Shown: positions 17,155 through 24,812 of the stretch, one piece after another
Layout: the number at the start of each line of letters is the position of its first letter
Position numbering within the stretch: position 1 is the stretch's first letter
Assembly: GCA_963753285.1 (NCBI GenBank)
Contig: CAVWBT010000005.1
Coordinates: forward strand, 186,001 to 250,000
DNA: 64,000 bases
Direction of reading: 5' to 3'
From: JAHEDH01 sp963753285
Lineage (GTDB): Bacteria > Actinomycetota > Acidimicrobiia > Spongiisociales > ZC4RG35
The notes under the pieces: model-generated
The model's input: the letters and a program-made list of their open reading frames with translations, nothing else
What the model was told of the DNA's origin: nothing
The model's database searches: none
Translations under genes and position numbers: made by a program

Positions 17155-17949
17155 TCAGCTCGCCTTGGCGGAGATCTCGACGGACTCGACGGCGTTCTCC
17201 ATCGCCGGGCAGATGCTCTGGAACGAGCACCAGTTGCACAGCTTGCCCGGGCGCGGTGGGAAGTTGCCCGTTTCGGTGGCTCGCTCGATGGCGAACCACA
17301 GCGCGCGCAGCTGACGATCCATGGCGTCCAATTGGGTGTCGTCGACCGCCAGCCGGTACATCGTCGGTCCGTTGAGGTACATCAGCCGAACTTCCGTCGG
17401 CGTCTCGTTGAGCCGGCGTCGAATCAGCAACGCGTAGATCTTGAGTGCGAAGAACGAACTGAGCGCATACCGCTCGGGGGGCGCCTTCCCGGTCTTGTAA
17501 TCGGTGATGACCAGATTCCCGTTCTCGTCGCGGTCGATGCGGTCGAGGATGCCACGGATGACGATGCCGTCGAGATCCTCGAGCATGTCGAGCTCACGGT
17601 CGAGCGGTTCGACACGTGCCGGATCCTCCACGGAGAAGTAGTTGGCGAGCAACGACATCGAGTCCATGCCCCACCGACGTTCCTCCTCCACCGACTCGAA
17701 CAAACCCTGGTACTCATCGGTGGACCGGATCTCGGTCCAGGCCTCACGGAAGAGAGCGTAGAGCGTCTCGGCGGTCCGCTCGGGTGCAGGTAGGTCGTAG
17801 AGGCGCTGGAGGGCCAGATGCGCCGTCGTTCCACGGGCCTGATGCACGGTCACCGGCTCTTCGAGCTTGTCGATGCTGCGGAACTTGAAGAGCTGCGGAC
17901 AGACCTTGAAGTCACTCGCTCGGCTGGGGGAGAGGCGTTCCAGTGACAT
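17155..17949 (-). CDS. RecB-family PD-(D/E)XK exonuclease, stand-alone
   Basis: A 264-residue nuclease-only protein. It has LSPSRASDFKVCPQLFKF at the N-terminus, RGTTAHLALQRL, GILDRIDR and VITDYKTGKAPPE (the D and K of the PD-(D/E)XK core), then C-terminal CNWCSFQSIC (CX2CX5C). With the N-terminal cysteine this makes a Cas4/AddB-like 4Fe-4S nuclease. ATG 17949 is chosen because TATGCT at 17956-17961 lies 6 nt upstream; the open frame continues far upstream through the structured RNA region and that part is not coding. No cas genes are nearby. It is the third Fe-S nuclease in 7 kb and may act in repair with the AdnAB pair. Confidence 0.85.
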   Translation of the reverse strand: MSLERLSPSRASDFKVCPQLFKFRSIDKLEEPVTVHQARGTTAHLALQRLYDLPAPERTAETLYALFREAWTEIRSTDEYQGLFESVEEERRWGMDSMSLLANYFSVEDPARVEPLDRELDMLEDLDGIVIRGILDRIDRDENGNLVITDYKTGKAPPERYALSSFFALKIYALLIRRRLNETPTEVRLMYLNGPTMYRLAVDDTQLDAMDRQLRALWFAIERATETGNFPPRPGKLCNWCSFQSICPAMENAVESVEISAKAS

Positions 17950-18112
17950 GGTGCAAGCATATCGGTCGGGAATGACAGAAATGTGATTCCGCCTCGATGG
18001 ACGAGCACCACGGGTCGCCCTCCCGACGGTCTCGGGTACCGTAGTGTCCGAGTGCTCGTGCGGAACCATCCACCGTGCCGGCACGCACACCCACCACACC
18101 AGGAGTCTCCAC

Positions 18113-18337
18113 ATGATGGGCAGATCGATCGGTGTCACGCGGTCCAGGCGGACGAGGGGCGCACTCTGGATGCTGGCTGCGCTGCCGATGCTGGTCGGCC
18201 CCGTGGTATTCGATGGCGACGGATCGACGATCGCCGTCGGGTTGCTGTTCCTGATTCTCGGTGTCACCGCCTTCCGCACCCAGGAACCGTCCGCCACCCG
18301 AACACCGGATTCGGACGGCTTTTCCACAGAAATCTGA
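18113..18337 (+). CDS. Small membrane protein (74 aa)
   Basis: The 74-residue frame has a basic N-terminus (RSIGVTRSRRTRG) and two hydrophobic stretches separated by a short polar turn, WMLAALPMLVGPVVF and IAVGLLFLILGVTAF, so two membrane helices with both ends inside are likely. AGGAG lies 7 nt before ATG 18113, a good Shine-Dalgarno that favours this start over a longer GTG-initiated form from 18044. I recognise no family. It is divergent from the nuclease gene, and the structured RNA region begins just downstream. Confidence 0.6.
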   Translation: MMGRSIGVTRSRRTRGALWMLAALPMLVGPVVFDGDGSTIAVGLLFLILGVTAFRTQEPSATRTPDSDGFSTEI

Positions 18338-18419
18338 GGACAACCCTGTGGGTAACCCGCTTCGGGATCAGGTCGCGAAATTTCCGGGCTTGATCGCGAA
18401 ATCCAGACGCCGTTTCCTC

Positions 18420-18448
18420 TTGAAATGGGCGTCACAGGGGCGTACGTT
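18420..18448 (+). promoter_or_regulatory. Sigma-70-type promoter of the structured RNA region
   Basis: TTGAAA at 18420-18425 and TACGTT at 18443-18448 are separated by exactly 17 nt. Transcription would begin near 18455, which is where the run of hairpins starts. Just upstream, TCGCGAAAT occurs twice (18373-18381 and 18395-18403), a possible direct-repeat binding site. The spacing is ideal and the -10 is moderate. Confidence 0.55.
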
Positions 18449-18454
18449 CCCTTC

Positions 18455-19005
18455 TGCAGCGACCGGGAAACCGGACGCAGCCCGGGAGGGCGGAGATTTC
18501 GGAAACGAGGCCCCGCACCCCCGGAACCGGATCGGAGCTTCGGTTTCGAGACGGGGTCCGAAGTCCCTCGGGACGGAGGATCGGCCCGACCGCTGAGAGG
18601 CGGAAGGGAACTTCCGCCCCGCTTCGGCGGGACGGGGGGCCGATCGGTACTTCGGCCGGAAACGGTCGGGGGTTTGACCCGAGAGGTTTGGGGACCGAGG
18701 CTTCGGCCGAGGGACCCGGCTGCAGGTCTTCTTCGGGAGACAGGCGGCGCCGGAACGGCCGCAAGGCCCGCCCGGGCCACGATCGCTTCGGCGAGCGTGG
18801 CGAGCCGGAAGACCGCGAGGTCTGACGGCAGCCTGATGGCCGCAAGGCCGGATGGTGGCCGGAAGGTCGCAAGACCGGAAGGCGCCCGACGAAGGGGAGA
18901 CCCGGAGTCGGAGCGGGAAGGCAGCAGCTTCGGCTGCAGCCCGAACGCCGCAGAAATCCCGAGAGGGCAAAGGTTTCGGCCGGAGCTTCCTCGGGATTTT
19001 CTGCG
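18455..19005 (+). ncRNA. Candidate large structured non-coding RNA, about 550 nt, family not recognised
   Basis: This stretch is a near-continuous series of hairpins whose loops are stable RNA tetraloops only when read on the + strand. UUCG loops cap stems at 18533-18548, 18619-18630, 18699-18708, 18726-18741 (6 bp), 18776-18801 (about 10 bp with one mismatch) and 18921-18940. GNRA loops cap 18463-18474 (GAAA), 18599-18618 (GGAA, 8 bp), 18654-18667 (GAAA), 18757-18768, 18838-18849 and 18865-18876 (GCAA), and 18810-18823 (GCGA). A 9-bp long-range helix (18579-18587 with 18637-18645) encloses two hairpins to make a junction. The 3' end is a 15-bp bulged stem, 18949-19005. A promoter lies just upstream. 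The open frames crossing it show no recognisable protein. It is not RNase P RNA, tmRNA or SRP RNA by their conserved cores. Its function is unknown. Confidence 0.7.
18949..19005 (+). terminator. 3' stem-loop of the structured RNA, possible terminator
   Basis: CGCAGAAATCCCGAG pairs with CTCGGGATTTTCTGCG, leaving one bulged T, about 15 bp. A small UUCG-capped helper stem sits in the loop (18972-18981). The stem is long and is followed only by a short T-run (TTTCG), so it may end the transcript by itself or be the closing helix of the RNA. Confidence 0.45.
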
Positions 19006-19065
19006 TTTCGGGGGCTTTCGACTCGATGGGCCGCACCGCTGGAAGTGCCGATCTATGCTCCGACG

Positions 19066-19674
19066 ATGCCGTATCCCGAACGTCTCCTCAGCCCCGGCGA
19101 GACCATCGTCACCCAGTTCAGGCCCCATTGGCAGGCACTGTTGATACCGATCGGCGGCGGTGTCGCTGGTGTGGTGGCGATCGTGCTCGCCGTGATGTTC
19201 CTCGAGGGAACGGCGATGTCACTCGTCATCGTCGGCATCGTCGGTATCTGGCTGCTCCTCTCGGTCCGCGTCGTCGCCGACTGGTGGACGACCCAGTACG
19301 TCCTCACCACCGAACGCGTCGTCCGGAGGGCAGGCGTGTTGTCCCGGTCGGGAACCGAGATCCCGCTCGAGGTCATCAACAACGTGGCGTTCTCGCGGGG
19401 GTTCCTCGAGCGTTTGGTCCGGTCCGGAGACCTGCTCATCGAGTCGGCGGGCGAGACCGGCCAGACCCGGTTCACCGACATCCCCGACCCCGAAGGGATG
19501 CAGTCGCAGATCTACCAGGTCAGAGAGAAGCGACAACTGATGTTGAACGCGGGCAGTGGCGAGACGACATCCACGGCAGACGAGTTGGCGAAGCTCGCCG
19601 ATCTCCGTGACAGCGGGATCCTCTCGCCAGAGGAGTTCGAAGAACAGAAGCGCCGTTTGCTCGACGAGGATTGA
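19066..19674 (+). CDS. PH domain (bPH2/DUF304) membrane protein with C-terminal SHOCT domain
   Basis: A 202-residue protein. The N-terminal cytoplasmic piece is followed by two membrane helices (about residues 23-45 and 50-70), then a bacterial PH-like domain with WWTTQYVLTTERVVRRAGVLSR and IPLEVINNVAFSRGFLERL. The C-terminus, ELAKLADLRDSGILSPEEFEEQKRRLL, is a classic SHOCT motif. Proteins of this layout are membrane-anchored and of unknown function. ATG 19066 is used because TATGCT at 19054-19059 lies 6 nt before it (leaderless); an upstream GTG at 19045 would be inside the promoter. The next gene starts 5 nt after its stop. Confidence 0.88.
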   Translation: MPYPERLLSPGETIVTQFRPHWQALLIPIGGGVAGVVAIVLAVMFLEGTAMSLVIVGIVGIWLLLSVRVVADWWTTQYVLTTERVVRRAGVLSRSGTEIPLEVINNVAFSRGFLERLVRSGDLLIESAGETGQTRFTDIPDPEGMQSQIYQVREKRQLMLNAGSGETTSTADELAKLADLRDSGILSPEEFEEQKRRLLDED

Positions 19675-19679
19675 GCTCC

Positions 19680-21296
19680 ATGCCCCACATGATGGATGAC
19701 TTCCCGCTGCGGATGTCCACGCTCTACGACCAGGCGGTCCGGCTGTATCCGACGTCTGAGATCGTCTCGGTCGAGTCGGACGGATCGGTGTTCCGAACCG
19801 ACTACGCCGCCGTCGACGACCGAATACGTCGGCTGGCGTCGGCGCTCGAGTCTGAACTCGGTGTCCCCTACGGCGGTGCGGTCGGGACATTCGCCTGGAA
19901 CAACCGGCGTCACCACGAGCTCTACTGGGCGACGGCGAACTCCGGCCGCATCTGTCACACACTCAACATCCGCCTGTTCCCGGACCAGCTGACCTACATC
20001 GTCAACCACGGCGAGGACCACGTCGTCTTCGTCGACCCCGATCTGGTCGATCTCATAGCCCCGGTCGCAGACGGCTTCGAGACGGTTCGGGCCTTCGTGA
20101 TCCTCTCGGATTCGACAGAGGGTGCCGATCTCCCGAACGCCATCGCCTACGAGGATCTGATCTCGCGCGCCGAGCCCATGAATCACTGGCCGGACGTCCA
20201 AGAACGCGACCCGCTGATGTACTGCTACACGTCCGGGACGACCGGCAACTCGAAAGGCGTCGCCTACACGCACCGGTCGACGTATCTCCACACGATGTCG
20301 AACCTGGCGAACCTGCCGATGTCGGCCGCCGACAACGTGCTCCCCGTGGTGCCGATGTTCCATGCCGCCGCGTGGGGGTTCACGTTCATGGCGACGGTGC
20401 GCGGCGCAAAGCTCACACTGCCTGGTCCCGACCTCAGCCCCGAGGGGCTCGTCCGCCTCTTCGAGAACGAAGGCGTGACCATGTCTGCGGGTGTCCCCAC
20501 CGTCTGGATCGGAGTTCAGGAGTACCTGGCGAGGCATCCCGAAGCCGATGTCTCCTCGATTCACTCGTTCGTCGCCGGTGGGTCGGCGGTTCCGCGAGCG
20601 ATGATCGACTGGTATCACGAGAACTGTGACATCACCGTCATCCACGCCTGGGGCATGACCGAGACGAATCCCGTGGCGACACTGTCACTGCTCAAGCCCC
20701 ACATGTTGGATTGGGACTGGAAGGACCAGCTCGACGTGCTCGAGACGCAGGGCACTCCCGTTCCCGGTCTGGAGATCAAGATCGTCGACGAGGACGGCAA
20801 CGAGCTACCGCACGACGGTGAGGCGTTCGGAGAGCTGCTGATCCGCGGGCCGTGGGTCGCCGCCGAGTACTACAACGACACCAGGACGCCTGCATCGTTC
20901 CAGGACGGATGGCTGCGGACCGGTGACGTGTGCAAGGTGACCCCCGAGGGCTACGTGAAGATCACCGACCGGGCAAAGGACGTCATCAAGTCGGGCGGTG
21001 AGTGGATCTCGTCGCTCGATCTCGAGAACGAGCTGATGGCGCATCCTGACGTCGTCGAGGCGACCGTGGTGGGCGTGAATCATCAGAAGTGGCAGGAGCG
21101 GCCGGTGGCGTTCGTGGTCGCACGACAGGGCGCAGCGGTCTCCGAGGACGAGCTGATCGAACATCTCAGGCCGAGAGTCGCCAAGTGGTGGCTTCCGGAC
21201 CGAGTGATCTTCATCGACGAGATCCCCAAGACCGGCACCGGCAAGTTCGACAAGAAGGTCGTCCGGGAGCGGTACGCCGACGTGCTCGACGGCTGA
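19680..21296 (+). CDS. AMP-binding fatty acyl-CoA ligase (FadD/AlkK-like)
   Basis: A 538-residue acyl-adenylate-forming enzyme. The AMP motif is YTSGTTGNSKGVAYTHRS, followed by HAWGMTETNP, GWLRTGDV (with the catalytic Asp) and the C-terminal hinge and lysine region SGGEWISSLDLEN and PKTGTGKFDKKVVRE. It would activate a fatty acid with ATP and transfer it to CoA. Length and motifs fit medium- to long-chain acyl-CoA synthetases of the AlkK group. TTG at 19671 overlaps the upstream stop and could be an alternative start; ATG 19680 is used. Chain-length preference cannot be read from sequence alone. Confidence 0.9.
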   Translation: MPHMMDDFPLRMSTLYDQAVRLYPTSEIVSVESDGSVFRTDYAAVDDRIRRLASALESELGVPYGGAVGTFAWNNRRHHELYWATANSGRICHTLNIRLFPDQLTYIVNHGEDHVVFVDPDLVDLIAPVADGFETVRAFVILSDSTEGADLPNAIAYEDLISRAEPMNHWPDVQERDPLMYCYTSGTTGNSKGVAYTHRSTYLHTMSNLANLPMSAADNVLPVVPMFHAAAWGFTFMATVRGAKLTLPGPDLSPEGLVRLFENEGVTMSAGVPTVWIGVQEYLARHPEADVSSIHSFVAGGSAVPRAMIDWYHENCDITVIHAWGMTETNPVATLSLLKPHMLDWDWKDQLDVLETQGTPVPGLEIKIVDEDGNELPHDGEAFGELLIRGPWVAAEYYNDTRTPASFQDGWLRTGDVCKVTPEGYVKITDRAKDVIKSGGEWISSLDLENELMAHPDVVEATVVGVNHQKWQERPVAFVVARQGAAVSEDELIEHLRPRVAKWWLPDRVIFIDEIPKTGTGKFDKKVVRERYADVLDG

Positions 21297-21314
21297 TCGA
21301 ACGCGGATTCCTTG

Positions 21315-21329
21315 CCCACGCTGCGTGGG
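21315..21329 (+). terminator. Short hairpin after the acyl-CoA ligase gene
   Basis: CCCACG-CTG-CGTGGG forms a 6-bp stem 18 nt after the ligase stop and is followed by ATTTG. It is weak as an intrinsic terminator. Confidence 0.3.
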
Positions 21330-21384
21330 ATTTGCCCTTCGATCGGGCCGAGTTCGCGGTAGGATGTAGGTCGGAGGCAGAGTC

Positions 21385-21654
21385 TTGTTCGAAGTCATGC
21401 AGTTCACGGATCTGAAGCATCCGCCGGGGCAGCCGATCATCGAAGAGAAGCTCGGCGCGTTCCCGTCCGAGCGAGACGCCGTCGATGTCGCGCGTGTTGC
21501 CATGCAGAACTACGTCGCCGCCGCGGGCGAGGACTACGTCTGGTGGATCGTGCGCAGCGAGGGTTCGACGCTCGCACGCTGGATCGCAGACTCCCGCGAC
21601 CAGCAGGAGTTCGTCCTCGACCTCCGCTCCGGGCAGCTGGTTCCGCTCGAGTAG
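21385..21654 (+). CDS. Conserved-looking hypothetical protein (89 aa)
   Basis: An 89-residue soluble protein with a compact alpha/beta look: FEVMQFTDLKHPPGQP, an amphipathic stretch SERDAVDVARVAMQNYVAA, then strands YVWWIVRSEG and EFVLDLRSGQLVPLE. No family is recognised. The TTG at 21385 has GGAGG 8 nt upstream, while ATG 21397 has none at usable distance, so TTG is preferred. Codon use is like its neighbours. It stands alone between the ligase gene and a membrane protein with its own promoter. Confidence 0.65.
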   Translation: MFEVMQFTDLKHPPGQPIIEEKLGAFPSERDAVDVARVAMQNYVAAAGEDYVWWIVRSEGSTLARWIADSRDQQEFVLDLRSGQLVPLE

Positions 21655-21696
21655 CCCTGGGGCCATCCGGTCCGACGCAAGCTACGCTCCCGATCG

Positions 21697-22131
21697 ATGC
21701 CGACTTCGATCGTTCTTGCACTCGCCCAGGTGCGTCCTGCCGACTATGACTCGGCGATCGGTGCCGCCCATCGTCGATTCGGCTGGACCGCCGTCATCAT
21801 CATGGGAGTCGTCGGGCTCTGGGGGCTCGTGCTGGCCGTCTTGAGGCGTGAGCCCGGTCGCTCGTACGCCGTCGGAGCGACGGTCGCCTCCATCGCTCTG
21901 CTCACCCAGGTCGGGATGGGACTGTGGGTCTACGTCAACGAAGACGCCGAATGGGCAGGAAACCAGCACGTCTTCTACGGCATCGTCATCCTGTTCACGT
22001 TCTCGTTTGCATACATCTATCGGGCGCAGCTCGCCAAGCGGCCCGCGTTGTCCTACGGTCTGTTGGGTCTGTTCCTGATGGGACTCGGCATCCGCGGAAT
22101 CCAGAACTTCGGTCAGAGCTTCGGAGGTTGA
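21697..22131 (+). CDS. Four-helix membrane protein (144 aa)
   Basis: A 144-residue protein with four clear membrane helices: TAVIIMGVVGLWGLVLAVL, YAVGATVASIALLTQVGMGL, FYGIVILFTFSFAYIY and YGLLGLFLMGLGIRGI. The family is not recognised. TACGCT at 21683-21688 lies 8 nt before the ATG, again a leaderless layout. It is followed 2 nt later by fabI, so the two are probably co-transcribed, but any role in fatty acid synthesis is speculation. Confidence 0.7.
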   Translation: MPTSIVLALAQVRPADYDSAIGAAHRRFGWTAVIIMGVVGLWGLVLAVLRREPGRSYAVGATVASIALLTQVGMGLWVYVNEDAEWAGNQHVFYGIVILFTFSFAYIYRAQLAKRPALSYGLLGLFLMGLGIRGIQNFGQSFGG

Positions 22132-22133
22132 CC

Positions 22134-22925
22134 ATGTTGCTCAAAGACAAGCGGCTCCTCATCACCGGTGTGCTCACCGACGGTTCGATCGCCTGGCATG
22201 TGGCCCGGATCGCGCAGGAGGAAGGAGCCGAGATCGTCGTCACCGGGTTCGGGCGCGGCATGCGTCTCACGGAGCGTTCGGTCCAACGGCTTCCCCGGCC
22301 GTGTGACGTCATCGAACTCGACATCAACGATCCCGCCCACGTCGAGGCGCTGGTCGCCGATCTGGATGCGCGCTGGGGCGGAGTCGATGGAGCGCTCCAC
22401 GCCATCGCCTTCGCTCCGGAGGATGCCCTCGGCGGCAACTTTCTGAACACCCCACCGGAGTCGGCACAAACGGCGTTCATGACCTCTGCCTTCTCATACA
22501 AGACGCTGGCGGCGGCGTTGATGGGGCTGATGGAGAAGCGAGGTGGCGGCTCGCTCGTCACGCTCGACTTCGACAACAGTCAGGCATGGCCGGCCTACGA
22601 CTGGATGGGCGTCGCCAAGTCGGCGCTCCAGTCCATCACCCGGTATCTCGCCCGAGATCTCGGCCCGAAGAACATCCGAGCGAACGCGGTGGCGGCAGGA
22701 CCGCTCGGCACGGTGGCGGCGAAGTCGATCCCCGGCTTCCAGATCTTCGACGACGCCTGGAACGATCGTGCGCCGCTGCCGTGGGATCAGACCGACCCGA
22801 CTCCGGTCGCCCAGATGGTCTGCCTACTGCTCTCGGATTGGACGTCGAAGACGACTGGCGAGATCGTGCACGTCGATGCCGGGTTCCACTCCCAGGCCGC
22901 CGGTGTCAGAAAGATCGTGGACTGA
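22134..22925 (+). CDS. fabI: Enoyl-[acyl-carrier-protein] reductase (NADH), FabI/InhA type
   Basis: A 263-residue SDR-fold reductase that carries out the last step of each fatty acid elongation cycle. It opens LLKDKRLLITGVLTDGSIAW, as InhA does. The catalytic Tyr-x6-Lys is in YDWMGVAKSAL, preceded by TLDFDNSQAWPA, which mirrors the InhA active-site loop. The C-terminus has TGEIVHVDAGFHS. A GGAGG Shine-Dalgarno precedes ATG 22134. The gene overlaps the end of the convergent histidine kinase by 20 bp. It is closer to mycobacterial InhA than to E. coli FabI in these motifs. Confidence 0.93.
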   Translation: MLLKDKRLLITGVLTDGSIAWHVARIAQEEGAEIVVTGFGRGMRLTERSVQRLPRPCDVIELDINDPAHVEALVADLDARWGGVDGALHAIAFAPEDALGGNFLNTPPESAQTAFMTSAFSYKTLAAALMGLMEKRGGGSLVTLDFDNSQAWPAYDWMGVAKSALQSITRYLARDLGPKNIRANAVAAGPLGTVAAKSIPGFQIFDDAWNDRAPLPWDQTDPTPVAQMVCLLLSDWTSKTTGEIVHVDAGFHSQAAGVRKIVD

Positions 22926-24702
22926 ATTCCTCGTCGACCGTCGCCGGCGGCAGCGACACCGTGAACGTCGCCCCACCACCTGGGGTGTCACCAACCGACA
23001 CCTGGCCACCCATCGCCTCCACCAATCCCTTGACGATCGAGAGACCGAGCCCGGTTCCCCCGCGGGTTCTCGTGTCGCTCCGCTCGATCTGGGTGAACCG
23101 GTCGAAGATCCGCGCCTGCTGATCGAGGCTGATGCCTTCGCCGTGGTCGACGATGTCGATGTCGACTCTCGAACGCACGGCGCGGGCGACGATCTCGACC
23201 GGGGAGCCCGGGGCGTATTTGCGAGCATTCTCGACGAGGTTGATGAACACTCGTCCCAGGTGGTCGGGATCGGCGCTGATCACAAGGTCGGATGGCTCGA
23301 CCGAGATGGTCAGGCCGTCGAGCTTCACGGTGCCGGTGATGTCGTGGAGAAATGGCAACAGCTTGATCTGCTCTGGAGCGACGGGCACCGACTGCCGGTC
23401 GATGCGCGACACCATCAGGAGGTCTTCGATGAGGCGTTGGAGCCGACCGGCCTGACGTCGCGCCGAGTCGATCAGGTCGAGCGATGCCTCTTTGCTGAGC
23501 TCGGGGCGAACGACGGTATCGAGTGACCCGATGATAGACGTGAGCGGGGTGCGCAGCTCGTGGGAGACGACCGAGACGAAGTCGGTCTTCATCTGCGCCA
23601 CCTCCTGCATCCGTTTGGTCATCTCCGCCGCCGCCTCGTAGCGGCCGAGCTGCGACAGCACCAGTGCGGCGGGTGCCGCCAACGACGCAAGATCGCCGAT
23701 CTGGTCGGACTCGAACGACCCTGCGACCGGGTCCCCGATCGCGATGACCCCCACGTTGAAGCCTTCCACCCGGAGGGGGGCGATGAGTGCCTCACTCATG
23801 CCGAGCTCGCCGACGACGCCGAACTTGTCGGGATTGGCGTCGATGTCCTCGAGATGGAGCGCCTTCCCGGATCGGAAGACCTGTGGGATGATCCCGCCGC
23901 TGGTGACGCGGATCTTCAGGTCTCCGACGTCGAGGGTGTGCCCGTTGACCCACATCGGCGACATGATCTTCAGCGAGTGGTCGTCGGGTTGATACAGGAA
24001 GACGACCCCGATCTGGGCGTCGAGGTAGGTGCAGATGGTTCCGACGATCTGCGGGAGGCCCTCGGTGAGGGACTCGGCGCCGGCCAGCGTCGCCGAAACC
24101 GCGTAGAGACGCTCGAAGTCGGACCGTTGCTCCTGGAGATCCCGCAGTCGATTGGCGCCGGCTTTCGCCTCACGTTCGAACTCGGTGCCGATCAGCGCAG
24201 TTGCACCGGCGACGACGGCGACGGTGAGCGCCTGAATGGAGATCTCACCGATGCTGTCGGCCGCGCCCGGGCTCGTCGCGGCGGTCACGACGAGCAGGAA
24301 GACGGCAAGAATGCTCACGAAGATGTGACGCACGGGCGGCAACACCAGTCCGGTGAGGACGACCACGCCCGAGAACACGGGCAGCACGGACGAGAACATA
24401 TCGGGAATCGACGCGATCGATGCCAGCGCCAGGGTCAGGGCGATGGTCCAACCCCAGGCCAGCCATGGCCCGACCCGGGTGGCGAGCACCTTGTTCCAGT
24501 TCGCTGCGGTGGCCCCGGCCATGACGACGACGAACAGTCCGATCGAGATGAGGAACCGGGGTTGTTCGGCAACGATGCCCTTGTTGATCGCAACCGCGGT
24601 GAGCGCACCGATCACCAGCCACGCGAGAACAACGCTCCGGCGCAATCCGGCAGCCCGGAAGCGAAGGAGCGGATACTCGGTCTGCGCAGGCTCCGCGTTC
24701 AT
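22906..24702 (-). CDS. Membrane sensor histidine kinase with GAF domain
   Basis: 598 residues. Five or six membrane helices occupy about residues 22-170 (for example VVLAWLVIGALTAVAI). A GAF-like domain follows at about 205-350, then the dimerisation domain with the phospho-acceptor His381 in FVSVVSHELRTPLTSI. The ATPase domain has NLVENARKYAPG (N box), DHGEGI (G1), FDRFTQIERSD (F box) and GGTGLGLSIVKGL (G2). No response regulator is adjacent, so it is an orphan kinase here. ATG 24702 is chosen; the longer frame would start upstream inside the intergenic region. What the GAF domain senses is not evident. Confidence 0.9.
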   Translation of the reverse strand: MNAEPAQTEYPLLRFRAAGLRRSVVLAWLVIGALTAVAINKGIVAEQPRFLISIGLFVVVMAGATAANWNKVLATRVGPWLAWGWTIALTLALASIASIPDMFSSVLPVFSGVVVLTGLVLPPVRHIFVSILAVFLLVVTAATSPGAADSIGEISIQALTVAVVAGATALIGTEFEREAKAGANRLRDLQEQRSDFERLYAVSATLAGAESLTEGLPQIVGTICTYLDAQIGVVFLYQPDDHSLKIMSPMWVNGHTLDVGDLKIRVTSGGIIPQVFRSGKALHLEDIDANPDKFGVVGELGMSEALIAPLRVEGFNVGVIAIGDPVAGSFESDQIGDLASLAAPAALVLSQLGRYEAAAEMTKRMQEVAQMKTDFVSVVSHELRTPLTSIIGSLDTVVRPELSKEASLDLIDSARRQAGRLQRLIEDLLMVSRIDRQSVPVAPEQIKLLPFLHDITGTVKLDGLTISVEPSDLVISADPDHLGRVFINLVENARKYAPGSPVEIVARAVRSRVDIDIVDHGEGISLDQQARIFDRFTQIERSDTRTRGGTGLGLSIVKGLVEAMGGQVSVGDTPGGGATFTVSLPPATVDEEFSPRSF

Positions 24703-24812
24703 GTTCAGCACGTCGATATCACTGTATCCTCGGCATCTGTGCTGGATCGGTTGAGCCTTCTCTCGGATGTCCCGCGCCCCACCGCCGCCCGGCGCCTCAC
24801 GGAGCACCGATC

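Noticed and set aside
18455..19005. RNase P RNA, tmRNA or SRP RNA as the identity of the structured RNA.
   Set aside because: The universally conserved core of RNase P RNA (GAGGAAAGTCC region), the tmRNA ends and tag, and the SRP RNA tetraloop region are not present.
18425..19144. Open frames crossing the structured region (239 codons on +, and the long minus-strand extension of the nuclease gene).
   Set aside because: They translate to low-complexity Arg/Gly/Pro sequence with no domain. High GC makes stop-free frames common, and the region's structure is explained by RNA hairpins.
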